Shown: positions 33,994 to 43,235, counted from the first letter of the stretch. The stretch: 64,000 nt of DNA from JACKNG01 sp050184115 (GCA_050184115.1 JBFXAQ010000004.1:124001-188000); one strand, 5' to 3'. The notes: generated by a model from the sequence alone, not told the origin. Translations and numbers: made by a program.

Positions 33994-36614
33994 GTCAGCG
34001 ATCCGGTCGGTTGGACGAAGCGGCGCAGCAGCGCGGGCAGCACGATGAGCGTGCACAGCAGGGTCATGGTCAGGCCGATGGTCAGCATCACGCCCATGCT
34101 CGCCGTACCCGCGTGCGGAGAGGTGGCGAGGTTGCCGAAACTCGCCGCCGTGGTCAACGCGCTGAACAGCACCGCGCGTGCCGAGCTGCTCGAGAGCAGG
34201 CTCGCGTCGTCCTCGCCGGTGGTCTTGTAGCGGTGCAGGATGTGCAGCGCGCTGTCGACGCCGATGCCGAGCAGGAGTGGCAGGGCGATGATGTTGGCGA
34301 AGTTGAACGGGACCCCGGCGAGTACCGTGATGGCGGTTGTGAAGATCCCGGCCAGCAACAGCGGGGCGAGCACGATGGCGACCTCGCCGACACGGCGCAG
34401 GATGAGGTAGAGCAGCATCGCGATGAGCACGCCGGCCGCACCGAACGCCTCGTAGAACGCCGTGGTCACGGCGCGACTGGCCTCGATGTTGATGATCGGC
34501 GTACCGGTCGCCGCTGGCCCGGTGACGGCGCGCACCGCGGTGACGAACCGCGCGAGGTTGGCGTTGTCGTCGAGGTCGGCGCTCGGCGTGATGTCGAGTC
34601 GGGCGCGGCCGTCGGCGGTCTTCCAGCGTGCGCGCAGGTCGGCCGGCAGGTCCTCGAAACCGAACGGTGCGGCGTCCAGTGCCATAGCGAGCTGTTCGAG
34701 CTGGGCTGGGAAGTGGTGCATCAGCTTGTCCTGCAGGGCGCCAAGCCAGCGCCGCGCTGCGGCGTCGTCGAGTCCGTCCAGGTGAACGCGCACGCGCTCG
34801 AGCGCGGCGGCGAGGCCTGCCGCCGCCGCGCGCCGCGCCGCGTCGCCCGTCGTCGCCTGCAAGGCCGCCGCGATGCGCGCCTGGCGGGCGGCAACGGTTT
34901 GCACATCGAGGGGCGAGACCGTGCCGACTGTCGGTACCTCGCCCAGTGTCAGGCGCAGGGTGTCGATGAGATCGAGTTTCACATCCTGCTCGGGCGGCAC
35001 GAGGTCGTCGGGGATGGTGACGCCGGCGACCTCCGGCAGCGCGCGCAGGCGGTTGGCCAGTGCGCGCGCGGCGGCATCGTCGGCGGCGACGACGGCGATG
35101 CTGTACATGTCGCCGTCCTGGTCGAGGTCGAGGAAGGTTCGCACCGATTCGGCCTGCGGGTCGTTGAGGTGCAGCGGGTTGTGATCGAAGTGCGCGAAGG
35201 GCAGGGACAAGCCGGCGAGCAACGCGGCGAAGGCGGCGAGGCCGAGGACGTGGTGCTTGCGCTGTGGCGCGGCGAAGCGTTCGAGCAGGTGCGCGGTGCG
35301 CGATCGGGTCGGTGGCCGTGGCGCCGGCAGGATTTCCAGCAGGGCCGGCAACAGGGTCAGGCTGATGACGAGCCCGATGACGATGCCGACGCCGGAGATG
35401 AGTCCGAGCTCGGCCACGCCCCGGTAGCTGGTCGGCAGGAAGGCGAGAAAGCCGATGGCCGTGGTCAACGCGCACAGGGCGAGCGAGACACCGACATGGC
35501 GGGTGGCGGCGAGCAGCGCATCGCGGCGGTCGCGGCCGTCGCACAATTCGCGGTAGCGCAGGCAGACGTGGATGGCGAAGTCGACGCCAAGACCGACGTA
35601 GAGCACGGCGAAGGCGACCGAAATCATGTTCAGCGTGCCGACCGCGAGGGTCGCGAAGCAGGCCGTGAACGACAGCCCGACGACCAGGGCGAGCAGGGTC
35701 GCAACGACCAGCGACCACGAGCGCAGACCGAGCACCAGGCACAGCGCGACCATGACCAGCGACAGCAGCCCGGCCTGCTCGGCGCCGCTCATGACGCTGT
35801 CGAGTTCGTCGTAGCCGAGCGCCGCGCCGCCGGTCAGGCGGACGGTGACACCATGCGCAGTATCGAGACCGAGGCGTGCCGCGGTCTCGCGCAAGGCGTC
35901 GATGGCTGCCGCGGCCGGCAGCAGGCTGGCATAGTCGAGGCGTGGTTGCGCGGTGAAGACGACGCGGGTGTCGGCGGGTGCGTCCGTGCCGGCGATGAGG
36001 CTCTGCCAGGACATCGGCACCTGATCCCCGGCGAGGAAGGCGTCGATGGCGGTCGTGATGCTCGCCAACACCGAATCGAGACGTGCCGGTGCCGTATCAC
36101 CGTGCGTGGCGACGTCGTCGAGCAGTGCGAGGAAGCCGTTCAGGCCAGGGTCGTCGGCAAGTTGCCCGAGCAGCGCCTGGGCGCCGGCGAGGTCGTCGAG
36201 CAGGGCTTCCAGCCGGTCGGGCTCGAGGTAGAGCAATTGCTCGCGCTGGAAGAAGGGCGTGCCGGCCGGGTCGAAGACGTCGGTGAAGTGCGCGGTGTCG
36301 GCGGCGAGCGCGGATGACAGGGCGGTGGCCGCTTCGCGCGTCTGGTCGGGTGTGCGTGCGTCGACCACCACGACCAGGGTGTCGGCGAAGTAGGGGAAGG
36401 CCTCCTTGTAGGCGGCATAGGCCTGGCGCCAAGGCAGGTCGGCCGACAGCATGTCGGTCGTATCGGTGTTGATGGCGACGTGGCGCGCGGTGTAGGCACC
36501 GGCCGCAACCGTCGCAGCCAGCATGAGTGCGACGACCAGCCAGCGCTGGCGCACGCTGGCCTGGACGAGGTGTCCGATGAAGACCTCCAGGCGCCGCTCT
36601 ATGAAATTGCCCAT
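33990..36614 (-). CDS. hpnN: Hopanoid transporter HpnN (MMPL/RND family)
   Basis: RND-type lipid exporter, 874 aa, two repeats each with one TM, a large periplasmic loop and five TM helices. Start ATG at 36614 (GNFIERRLEVFIGHLVQ); longer versions would add a Pro/Arg-rich stretch without similarity. HpnN moves hopanoids to the outer membrane in characterised species. Visible landmarks: INTDTTDMLSADLPWRQAY at the first loop, FAVLYVGLGVDFAIHVCLRY and LLLGIGVDSALHILHRY in the two transmembrane repeats. It lies 10 bp after hpnG. Confidence 0.93.
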   Translation of the reverse strand: MGNFIERRLEVFIGHLVQASVRQRWLVVALMLAATVAAGAYTARHVAINTDTTDMLSADLPWRQAYAAYKEAFPYFADTLVVVVDARTPDQTREAATALSSALAADTAHFTDVFDPAGTPFFQREQLLYLEPDRLEALLDDLAGAQALLGQLADDPGLNGFLALLDDVATHGDTAPARLDSVLASITTAIDAFLAGDQVPMSWQSLIAGTDAPADTRVVFTAQPRLDYASLLPAAAAIDALRETAARLGLDTAHGVTVRLTGGAALGYDELDSVMSGAEQAGLLSLVMVALCLVLGLRSWSLVVATLLALVVGLSFTACFATLAVGTLNMISVAFAVLYVGLGVDFAIHVCLRYRELCDGRDRRDALLAATRHVGVSLALCALTTAIGFLAFLPTSYRGVAELGLISGVGIVIGLVISLTLLPALLEILPAPRPPTRSRTAHLLERFAAPQRKHHVLGLAAFAALLAGLSLPFAHFDHNPLHLNDPQAESVRTFLDLDQDGDMYSIAVVAADDAAARALANRLRALPEVAGVTIPDDLVPPEQDVKLDLIDTLRLTLGEVPTVGTVSPLDVQTVAARQARIAAALQATTGDAARRAAAAGLAAALERVRVHLDGLDDAAARRWLGALQDKLMHHFPAQLEQLAMALDAAPFGFEDLPADLRARWKTADGRARLDITPSADLDDNANLARFVTAVRAVTGPAATGTPIINIEASRAVTTAFYEAFGAAGVLIAMLLYLILRRVGEVAIVLAPLLLAGIFTTAITVLAGVPFNFANIIALPLLLGIGVDSALHILHRYKTTGEDDASLLSSSSARAVLFSALTTAASFGNLATSPHAGTASMGVMLTIGLTMTLLCTLIVLPALLRRFVQPTGSLT

Positions 36615-36624
36615 GGCGTGCAGG

Positions 36625-37302
36625 TCAGCGCGTGAGTTTGGTGGCGGTGGCGGTGAGCGTGCGCATGGCCGCGCGGTAGTGTCCGAACAGGGCGAGCAGG
36701 CCCGGTACCTGGCCGGGATGAACGATCGCCGCTGCGGCGGTGCGCCACGGGCGCGGGCGACCGTCGTCATCGACGCCGGCAAGCGCGATGGCGGGCACGT
36801 CGAAGCCGGCCGGGTCGACGATGCAGCGGATGGCGAGGAATGGCAGGTTCATGGTACTCGCGACGTCGGCGATGGCGCTCGATTCCATGTCGACCGCGTG
36901 CGCGCCCGAACGTTCGTGGAGCGCACGCTTGGCGGAACCTAGCGTGACCGGCGCGGTGACGGTGAGCAACGCACCACGTCGGACGGTCACGCCGTCGCCC
37001 AGTTGTTCGAGGATGGTCATGGCCAGGCGGGCGTCGGTCGCGGCGTGGCGCTCCGCGTCACGTACCTCGCCGGCTACCTGCAGGTCGCCGGCGCGCCAAC
37101 CGGGATCGAGACCGCCGGCGAGGCCCCAGCTGACCAGCACCTCGGCGCCGTCGTCGGTCAGCGCGCGGGCGACGGCAGCGGCGCGCGCGCCGCCCGCGCC
37201 GGACGTCGCGACGACGTAGTCATGTTCGCCGAGCCAGCGCCCGCGGGGCGCGGCGAAGCTACCGGCTTCGGCGGCGAGGGCGCAGACGATACCGAAGCGC
37301 AC
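36625..37302 (-). CDS. hpnG: Adenosylhopane nucleosidase/phosphorylase HpnG
   Basis: Removes adenine from adenosylhopane to give ribosyl- or phosphoribosyl-hopane, the step after HpnH, 225 aa. Nucleoside-phosphorylase features: FGIVCALAAEAG at the start, ATSGAGGARAAAVARAL, SWGLAGGLDPGWRAGDL, VDMESSAIADVA. The GTG at 37302 is chosen, 35 bp after the squalene synthase stop; no better in-frame start is seen. It sits between SQS and hpnN in the same operon. Confidence 0.9.
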   Translation of the reverse strand: MRFGIVCALAAEAGSFAAPRGRWLGEHDYVVATSGAGGARAAAVARALTDDGAEVLVSWGLAGGLDPGWRAGDLQVAGEVRDAERHAATDARLAMTILEQLGDGVTVRRGALLTVTAPVTLGSAKRALHERSGAHAVDMESSAIADVASTMNLPFLAIRCIVDPAGFDVPAIALAGVDDDGRPRPWRTAAAAIVHPGQVPGLLALFGHYRAAMRTLTATATKLTR

Positions 37303-37337
37303 GTCGACGACGAATCCGGGCGCGACCGTGCGGCCGC

Positions 37338-38420
37338 TCAGCGCGCGAGACGCGTGCCGGCGATGTCCGCGACGCTGGCGATGGGCAGGGCGATGCGCTG
37401 CTGAGGCAGGCCGGAGGAGGCCAGCGCGAACAACCCGCGCAGCGCCGCGTCCTGCCTCACCAGCAGGTTGGTCGAGAGGATGGTCGCCTTGACCGCGCGG
37501 CGCGAGATCTTGACCGTGGCACCGTCGGCGAAATCGCGTCGGGCATTCAATTTGCGCAAGGTCAGCACCGCCATGCCCAGCGCCCACAGGCAGAAGCGGC
37601 GGATGCCGGGTTCGCTGGCCGGGAGTATCAAGGTGTAGCGCAGCGCGTTGCGCAGGTGGCCGTGGGCGACGCCGATCAGCGAGGCATAGGCCTCCTCGAA
37701 ATCGCGCCCGCCACGGCCGGGTTCGACCGCGCTCAGGCGGATGCCGCGGGCGGCGAAGATGTCGCGCGGCAGCCAGCAGGCGCCGCGCGCACGGTCGTCC
37801 CACACGTCCTTGAGGATGTTGGTCATCTGCAGTCCCTGCCCGAAGGACACGGCGAGATGCATCATCTCGGTCTCGCGGCTGGCCAGAGCAGGGCAGTGGT
37901 CGCAGAAGAGCGTGGTCAGCATCTCGCCGACGACGCCGGCGACGTAGTAGCAGTAGCGATCCATCGCCGCCTGGTCGGCGACGCCGTCGAGCGTCTCCTG
38001 GCCCTGGTAGAGCACCATGCCCTCGGCCATGATGCGCACGCAGCGCGCCATCGCCGCGCGCTGGGCGGCGTTGAAATCGTGTGTGATGCGCACTACCGCT
38101 GCAGTGCCGGCGATCAGTTCGCGCTCGGCGGCGGTGGCGTGATCGGCCAGGCGCGGGGCGAGCGCGGCGGCGAACGGCGCGGCGTCCTCGCGACCCTCGA
38201 CGATGGCAATGAACTGCTCGGCGAAGGCTTGCTTGTCGGCGAACGGCAGGCCGGCATCGTCCTCGATGGTGTCGGCGATACGGCACAGCAGGTAGGCGTT
38301 GGCGACCGCACGGTAGAGCGCCGGCGGCAGCTGCGGGATGGTCAGGGCGAAGGTCCGCGAGACCCCCTGCAGGATATGGTGCTGGAATGCTTCGTCTTCT
38401 CGGGTCGGGCCGGCCGCCAT
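37338..38420 (-). CDS. Squalene synthase, ERG9/Methylococcus type
   Basis: Condenses two farnesyl diphosphates to squalene with NADPH, 360 aa. Start ATG at 38420. The two Asp-rich motifs are DTIEDD (about residues 52-57) and NILKDVWDDRARG, with the SRTFALTIPQLP and YCYYVAGVVGEMLT segments of the eukaryote-like farnesyltransferase family. This single enzyme would replace the HpnC-HpnD-HpnE three-step route of many hopanoid producers. No other squalene gene is in the window. It is second in the operon, 82 bp after the nnrU-like gene. Confidence 0.92.
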   Translation of the reverse strand: MAAGPTREDEAFQHHILQGVSRTFALTIPQLPPALYRAVANAYLLCRIADTIEDDAGLPFADKQAFAEQFIAIVEGREDAAPFAAALAPRLADHATAAERELIAGTAAVVRITHDFNAAQRAAMARCVRIMAEGMVLYQGQETLDGVADQAAMDRYCYYVAGVVGEMLTTLFCDHCPALASRETEMMHLAVSFGQGLQMTNILKDVWDDRARGACWLPRDIFAARGIRLSAVEPGRGGRDFEEAYASLIGVAHGHLRNALRYTLILPASEPGIRRFCLWALGMAVLTLRKLNARRDFADGATVKISRRAVKATILSTNLLVRQDAALRGLFALASSGLPQQRIALPIASVADIAGTRLAR

Positions 38421-38502
38421 CACTTGCCCCGTTACGGTGCGCTCGCTGGCCGCGCATGTTACACCGCCGGCGACCACCCCGCAGCCGGTGCAGACACGTC
38501 GC

Positions 38503-39066
38503 TCAGCCGGCGACGACGGGTACGCCGGCGATGTGAACGTGCAGGCGGGTCACGATGAGTGCGTAGATGCCGAGGCCGACGACGACGGCGACGACATCGT
38601 AGGCGGCCCGCGGTTCGGCCACCACGTTGCTGCGCCCGCTGCGCTTGACGGCGACCAGGTCGACCACGCCCCAGGCGAGGAAGCTGCCGAACAGCAGCAG
38701 CGAGGCGAGGTCGCCATTGACCAGCAGGTGGGCCAGCGCCCAGGTCTTGAGCGCCATCAGCATCGGGTTCTTCACCCGTGCCTTGATGTGGCCGGGTAGG
38801 TAGGCCGAGACCAGCAGCACGAACACCGGCAGCATGAACAGCATCGTCACGTGGCGCATCAACGCGGGCGGCGTCCACACCGCGATGCGCGGCGCGTCGC
38901 CGTAACCCATCACGATGAGGACGAAACCGGCCAGCGAAACCAGCGAGTAGAGCCCGCGGTAGGGCAGGGCGCCGAGGCGCTCGACGACGCGCGCCCGTGC
39001 GCCGCGGAACATGGTGAAGCTGTGGGCGGCGAAGAACAGCGCCAGGCCCGCGATCAAGGTGGTCAT
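38503..39066 (-). CDS. NnrU-family membrane protein
   Basis: Integral-membrane protein, 187 aa, five to six TM helices, start ATG at 39066. NnrU/isoprenylcysteine-methyltransferase-like features include LALFFAAHSFTMFRGARARVVERLG at the N-terminus and HIKARVKNPMLMALKTWALAHLLVNGD. NnrU was named from denitrification clusters but is widespread and its function is unsettled. Here it heads the squalene/hopanoid operon, so a lipid role is as likely as a nitrogen-oxide one. Confidence 0.88.
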   Translation of the reverse strand: MTTLIAGLALFFAAHSFTMFRGARARVVERLGALPYRGLYSLVSLAGFVLIVMGYGDAPRIAVWTPPALMRHVTMLFMLPVFVLLVSAYLPGHIKARVKNPMLMALKTWALAHLLVNGDLASLLLFGSFLAWGVVDLVAVKRSGRSNVVAEPRAAYDVVAVVVGLGIYALIVTRLHVHIAGVPVVAG

Positions 39067-39420
39067 GTCGGCTGGCGCTCCCCTGTAGTCCGCTCGGCTT
39101 GCGCCTCTTGTACGCCGATGGCGCCGGCTTGGCAAACCGCCGGCATCGACCGGCCGCGCCTACGCCGTCCGTCCGGCGCGAGACTGGCGTGCGGGTCCGT
39201 CAGCGTCCCGGTTCTGCACAAGTACCGGTTCCGTATCGACGCTGCAGGTGACCGCGGTCATGTGCCTGAAGAAGCATCTCATCGTAGACCGGTGCGCCGG
39301 CGCAACCTTGCGGCCCGGCGTACCGCCGAACCGCCTGGGGGCAGTGCGGCGCGCGGTATCCACCGGGCGCCCGGCAACATACGACGTCGCTGCCATGGAG
39401 CGCCCGGGCGGGCGCTGACC
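39067..39420. other. 354-bp intergenic region
   Basis: Upstream of the nnrU-led operon, so it should hold its minus-strand promoter, but I see no clear -35/-10 pair, RNA gene or repeat. Several frames are open on both strands because of high GC; none has recognisable features. Confidence 0.5.
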
Positions 39421-39729
39421 GTGGTCCTGGCCTGGTCGTGCAAGGGGCGCCCGAGCGCACTGCGGAATGCGTTGCTGGCAGGGTCGGCCATGGTCCTCGC
39501 GACCTTCCTGACGACGCCGTTCGTGCCCGCCGGCCGCATCGCCATGTGGCTCGCCGAACAGGGCGCCGCGCGTCGCGATGCCTGGCACATCGACTGGCTG
39601 CCGTGGTCGGAGAGCGGTGGGCGCTGGCTGCTGGCGGTCGTGCTCGGCGAGTCGCGCCGGCCGTCGCGCCAGGATGCCGACCGGCTGTCGGCAGTGGCGA
39701 GCCGGGACGAGTTCGCCGGCCGCCGTTGA
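39421..39729 (+). CDS. Small hypothetical membrane protein
   Basis: No family recognised. A frame of up to 102 codons from GTG 39421 (ATG 39490 is an alternative giving about 79 aa) has almost all G or C at third positions, like its coding neighbours. It contains a hydrophobic stretch ATFLTTPFVPAGRIAMWLAE and a Trp-rich segment WHIDWLPWSESGGRWLLAVVLG. It ends 19 bp before the convergent small gene at 39749. Only composition and hydrophobicity support it. Confidence 0.4.
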   Translation: MVLAWSCKGRPSALRNALLAGSAMVLATFLTTPFVPAGRIAMWLAEQGAARRDAWHIDWLPWSESGGRWLLAVVLGESRRPSRQDADRLSAVASRDEFAGRR

Positions 39730-39748
39730 GCCGTTGGCGCGGCGACGC

Positions 39749-40075
39749 TCAGTCGCGGGTGTGACAGGGGCCGGTCGCGGCGAAGACCCACACCCCCGCG
39801 GTCGCCTTGTTCAAGGCTTCGCTCTGTACCCGTTGACCGCGTGTGGCGTTCAGGGTGCGCAGGATCTCCTTCGAGTCTTCGGCCTCGACCTCGTAGTAGG
39901 CGAGGTAGCGATGCGGGCACCGCATGCCCTGTTCGTCGACCAGTTCGAAGCGCTGCGCGCTCTGCCAGCCCGTCGAGGCCAGAACCTCGTCGAGGTGCAG
40001 GTTCTCGTAGTAATCGTTGTATTCCGCTTCGCGGCCGGCAGTGGGTTCGGTGAGGACGACGACGACGTGCTTCAT
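39749..40075 (-). CDS. Small dimeric alpha/beta-barrel (EthD/DUF-type) protein
   Basis: 108 aa, start ATG at 40075. The N-terminal strand HVVVVLTEPTAGREAEYNDYYENLHLDEVLA is typical of the dimeric ferredoxin-like EthD/ABM superfamily, where a conserved His on the helix (here YENLHLDE) often binds substrate. Cytoplasmic, no signal. It lies about 90 bp downstream of a secreted-protein gene. The reaction is unknown. Confidence 0.72.
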   Translation of the reverse strand: MKHVVVVLTEPTAGREAEYNDYYENLHLDEVLASTGWQSAQRFELVDEQGMRCPHRYLAYYEVEAEDSKEILRTLNATRGQRVQSEALNKATAGVWVFAATGPCHTRD

Positions 40076-40168
40076 GGTGCGATTCCCGGACGTGGCTGGT
40101 GGCCCGCCATGATCGGGCGCGTCGTGCGGCGCTGACAAGGCGCGCCGGCGATGCCTGGCCGCGCCTTA

Positions 40169-40675
40169 CTAGCGGGCGTTCGGGTCGGCCTGGCCGAGTT
40201 CCACGATCTCGATGTCGGGGAATATCGCCGTGATGCGTGCCGCGTCGTAGAGGGTTTCCTGACCGGCGATGCGCCAGCCCGCATCGCCATGCACGAGTTC
40301 GTAGAGTTCGAACTCGACGATGCCGTCGACGTTGATCCGGTCGCGCGAGCGCAGGATGTTGGGGACGACGGCGGCTTCGTTGCAGTCGCTGGAGCCCTGC
40401 CGCAGGCGCGGCTCACGGACATCGATACCGGTGATGCTGACCCCGCCGCGTGGAAAGGCGAGGGCCATCCGGCGCACCCAAGCTTCTTCACTGAGCCCGT
40501 CGGTCATGGCCGTGCCGAGGTGTGCATAGGCGTCCTTGAAACGACGAGCCTGCATGGCCTGCAGGTAGGTGGAAACCGCGATGCGTGCTGCGTCGTCGCC
40601 GGCGCAGGGCGCCGGCTCGTTCGCCAGCGCGACGAGTGGCCAGGACACCAGGGCTGCCAGGTACCAGGTCTTCAT
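40169..40675 (-). CDS. Hypothetical secreted protein, NTF2-like
   Basis: 168 aa with an N-terminal signal peptide (WYLAALVSWPLVALANEPA; cleavage likely near residue 19). The mature part begins with VSTYLQAMQARRFKDAYAHLG, an alternation typical of NTF2/SnoaL-like cone folds, and has two cysteines (24, 98) that could form a disulfide in the periplasm. The ATG at 40675 is clear; longer frames upstream lack a signal. Function unknown. Confidence 0.7.
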   Translation of the reverse strand: MKTWYLAALVSWPLVALANEPAPCAGDDAARIAVSTYLQAMQARRFKDAYAHLGTAMTDGLSEEAWVRRMALAFPRGGVSITGIDVREPRLRQGSSDCNEAAVVPNILRSRDRINVDGIVEFELYELVHGDAGWRIAGQETLYDAARITAIFPDIEIVELGQADPNAR

Positions 40676-40889
40676 CGCTGCCGCCTCCGGTGTTGGAAGG
40701 CCTGCACGCGGCGTTCCTCGCGCGGTGCAGGTCCGCGTACTTAACGCGTTTCGGTACGCCGCTTCAAGTGGAGCGAGCTTCCTGCGCGACCGTCCCCGGC
40801 GACCCGTTCGAAACTTGTGAGGGCGACCGTCGGCGTGCATCAGCGTGGCGTTCGGCAACGCGTCGCCGCGGGAAGCCGAAACAAGATAT

Positions 40890-40919
40890 TTGTGAATAAT
40901 TAACCAAGTAAATTATATT
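40890..40919 (+). promoter_or_regulatory. Promoter in an AT-rich island before the molybdoenzyme gene
   Basis: TTGTGA (40890-40895), an 18-bp spacer and TATATT (40914-40919) in a short AT-rich block that stands out in the GC-rich window. Transcription would start near 40926, leaving a leader of about 160 nt before the GTG at 41088. The rest of the 412-bp gap (40676-41087) shows nothing recognisable. Confidence 0.5.
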
Positions 40920-41087
40920 GCCCCGGCCGGCATGGTGGGCGGCCGTACTCATGGAGCAGCGACGACGGGTGGAGGAGTCCTCGATGGCGAAGGTCATCCG
41001 CGCCGGCGCGCCCGCACAGTGGCCCGGGTCACAGGGTGGTGGCCCCGCCGTCATGGTCCGCTGCTACCACACCACCAGGCGTCAACG

Positions 41088-43235
41088 GTGATCACCAGTA
41101 CCTACTGCCAGATTTGCGAGCAGGCCTGCGGCCTGACGGTCACGACCGTCGATGGGCGCATCGCCGCGATCCGGCCGGATCGCGAAAACCGCCACTCGTG
41201 GCGCGATTTCTGCGTCAAGGCCGCCAACGCGCGAGACGTGGTCGAACATCCGCGACGCCTGCGCCAACCGCTGCGCCGCGTCGGCGATCGTTACCTGCCG
41301 GCCACCTACGAGGAGGCCATCGAGGACATTGCCCGACATCTCGCGCGCATCCGCGCCGACCACGGCGCCGAGGCGATCGCGAGTTATGCCGGCAACCCGG
41401 CGGGCATGCACTTCGGGAGCAGCGTGATGCTGTCGTTGTTCATGAATGGCCTCGGTTCACACAACCATTTCTGGGTCGGCTCGATCGATCAGAACGCGCT
41501 TCATTACGTCGCCGAGCAGATGTACGGGAGCCCGTGGGTGATGCTGCACCCGGACGTCGATCGCTGCGATTGCTTCCTGCTGCTCGGCTCGAATCCGGCC
41601 GTCAGCACCCTGTGCTGGATCGGACGTGTACCGAACGGCTGGAAACGGATCCTCGAGCGCCAGCGGCAAGGCGCGACGCTCGTCATCGTCGACCCGCGTC
41701 GCAGCGAGTCCGCGCGCAAGGCCGACATCCACCTCGCGCCGCGCCCCGACCAGGACTGGGCGCTGCTGCTCGCGATGCTGAGGGTGATCTTCGACAACGA
41801 CTGGCTGAACGCCGCGGACTGCGCGCAGGCGCGTGGCATCGCCGAACTGCGTGACATCGCGCGGTCCGTATCGCTCGAAGACCTGGCCGCCCGCTGCGAC
41901 CTGCCGCTGGACGCGATACGCGACGTGGCGGAGCGCTTCGCAACCGCGCGAACCGCGGTGTGCCTGGCCCGCACCGGCCCGGCACAAGGCGTCAACGGGA
42001 CCTTGACCGAGTGGTTGAGTCACGCGCTCAATCTCGTCACCGGGCGCACCGATCGTGTCGGCGGGCGGATCTACAACCCGGGCATCGTCGACCCGCTGCG
42101 CGCGGGCGACGCCGTCTTCCGCCCGAACCGCACGCCCAGCCGCGTGCGTGGACTGCCGACGGTCGCGGGCGCTCACGCCCTGGCGGAACTCGCCGACGAG
42201 ATCCGTACGCCGGGCGCCGGCCAGGTCCGCGCGCTGGTCATGTTGGCCGGCAACCCGGTGGTCAGCGGTCCCGATGGGCGCACTCTCGATGCCGCGCTGG
42301 GCGAACTCGACCTGCTCGTCGCCATCGATCTCGTCCAGCGCGAGAGCCACCGTCACGCCCACTGGCTGATCCCCGCCACGCACTGGCTCGAACGCAGCGA
42401 GTTCCATCCCCTGTTGTCCGGCATGACGGCGGAACGGTTCGCGCAGTTCTCGCGCGCGGCAGTCGAGCCGCCGAGCGGCGTGCGGCACGAATGGGAATTC
42501 CTGCGCGACCTGGCTTTCGCGATGAAGCTGCCACTCATCGGTGGCGCTGCCGGTCCGGCGGCCTTGCGTGTCGGTACCCGCTTGTCGCGCTGGTTGGCCG
42601 AACCCGCCCTCGCGTTCGACCCGGCCTGGCTGGCACGGCTGATGGTGCGCCAGTCGGGCGTCGTCAGTTGGCGCACCCTGCGCGACGCGCCGCACGGCGT
42701 GGTCTACGGTGAACCGCCCGTCGACGAATTGCGCAGTCGCCTCACCACGGTGGACGGTCGCATCGACGTTGCGCCCGCGGCGTTGCTGGGTCGTCTGCGC
42801 GATCGGCTCGCGTCGTCGTCTTCCGCGGTCGACCCGGACTACCCGTTGCAGATGGTGTCGCGACGTCGCCGGCAGACGATGAACAGCTGGCTGGCCGATC
42901 TCGCGCCACCTGCCCTCGCCGCCCAGGATGCCGAGACGATCGCGATGTGCAGCGACGATGCCGCGGCCTGCGGCGTGCAGCACGGTCAGCGGGTGCGCGT
43001 GACCTCGCGTACCGACCAGATCGAAGCGGTGGTCGAGATCGACGACGACCTGCGCCCGGGCACGGTCCTGATGGCGCAGGGCTGGGGATCGCGGGTCTTC
43101 GAGCCGTTGACGGGTGAGGCGCAGGTGATCGGCATCAATCGCAATCGGCTCGTGAGCAACGACGATCTCGACCCGCTGTCGGCTGTACCACGGCTGAACG
43201 GTACGCCGGTCGCGGTCGAACCACTCGTTCGCTGA
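41088..43235 (+). CDS. Molybdopterin (bis-MGD) oxidoreductase
   Basis: DMSO-reductase-superfamily enzyme, 715 aa. The GTG at 41088 is chosen because the [4Fe-4S] motif begins at residue 7 (C-QI-C-EQA-C, final Cys in WRDFCVKA) and sequence further upstream (to ATG 40932) looks non-coding. Domains: Fe4S4 N-terminus, molybdopterin core (GSNPAVSTLCWIG, VIVDPRRSESARKAD), C-terminal MGD-binding domain (RVRVTSRTDQIEAVVEI). The Mo-ligand region reads HFWVGSIDQNALHY, with Ser or Asp rather than Cys/Sec. No Tat signal, so it is cytoplasmic. No partner subunit is adjacent. Substrate unknown. Confidence 0.88.
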   Translation: MITSTYCQICEQACGLTVTTVDGRIAAIRPDRENRHSWRDFCVKAANARDVVEHPRRLRQPLRRVGDRYLPATYEEAIEDIARHLARIRADHGAEAIASYAGNPAGMHFGSSVMLSLFMNGLGSHNHFWVGSIDQNALHYVAEQMYGSPWVMLHPDVDRCDCFLLLGSNPAVSTLCWIGRVPNGWKRILERQRQGATLVIVDPRRSESARKADIHLAPRPDQDWALLLAMLRVIFDNDWLNAADCAQARGIAELRDIARSVSLEDLAARCDLPLDAIRDVAERFATARTAVCLARTGPAQGVNGTLTEWLSHALNLVTGRTDRVGGRIYNPGIVDPLRAGDAVFRPNRTPSRVRGLPTVAGAHALAELADEIRTPGAGQVRALVMLAGNPVVSGPDGRTLDAALGELDLLVAIDLVQRESHRHAHWLIPATHWLERSEFHPLLSGMTAERFAQFSRAAVEPPSGVRHEWEFLRDLAFAMKLPLIGGAAGPAALRVGTRLSRWLAEPALAFDPAWLARLMVRQSGVVSWRTLRDAPHGVVYGEPPVDELRSRLTTVDGRIDVAPAALLGRLRDRLASSSSAVDPDYPLQMVSRRRRQTMNSWLADLAPPALAAQDAETIAMCSDDAAACGVQHGQRVRVTSRTDQIEAVVEIDDDLRPGTVLMAQGWGSRVFEPLTGEAQVIGINRNRLVSNDDLDPLSAVPRLNGTPVAVEPLVR

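Noticed and set aside
37338..38420. Phytoene synthase or HpnD
   Set aside because: Motif spacing and the YCYYVAGVVGEMLT segment match ERG9-type squalene synthase better than HpnC/HpnD.
41088..43235. Formate dehydrogenase alpha subunit
   Set aside because: The Fe-S motif fits, but the Mo-ligand region lacks Cys or Sec and no beta/gamma subunits or accessory genes are present.
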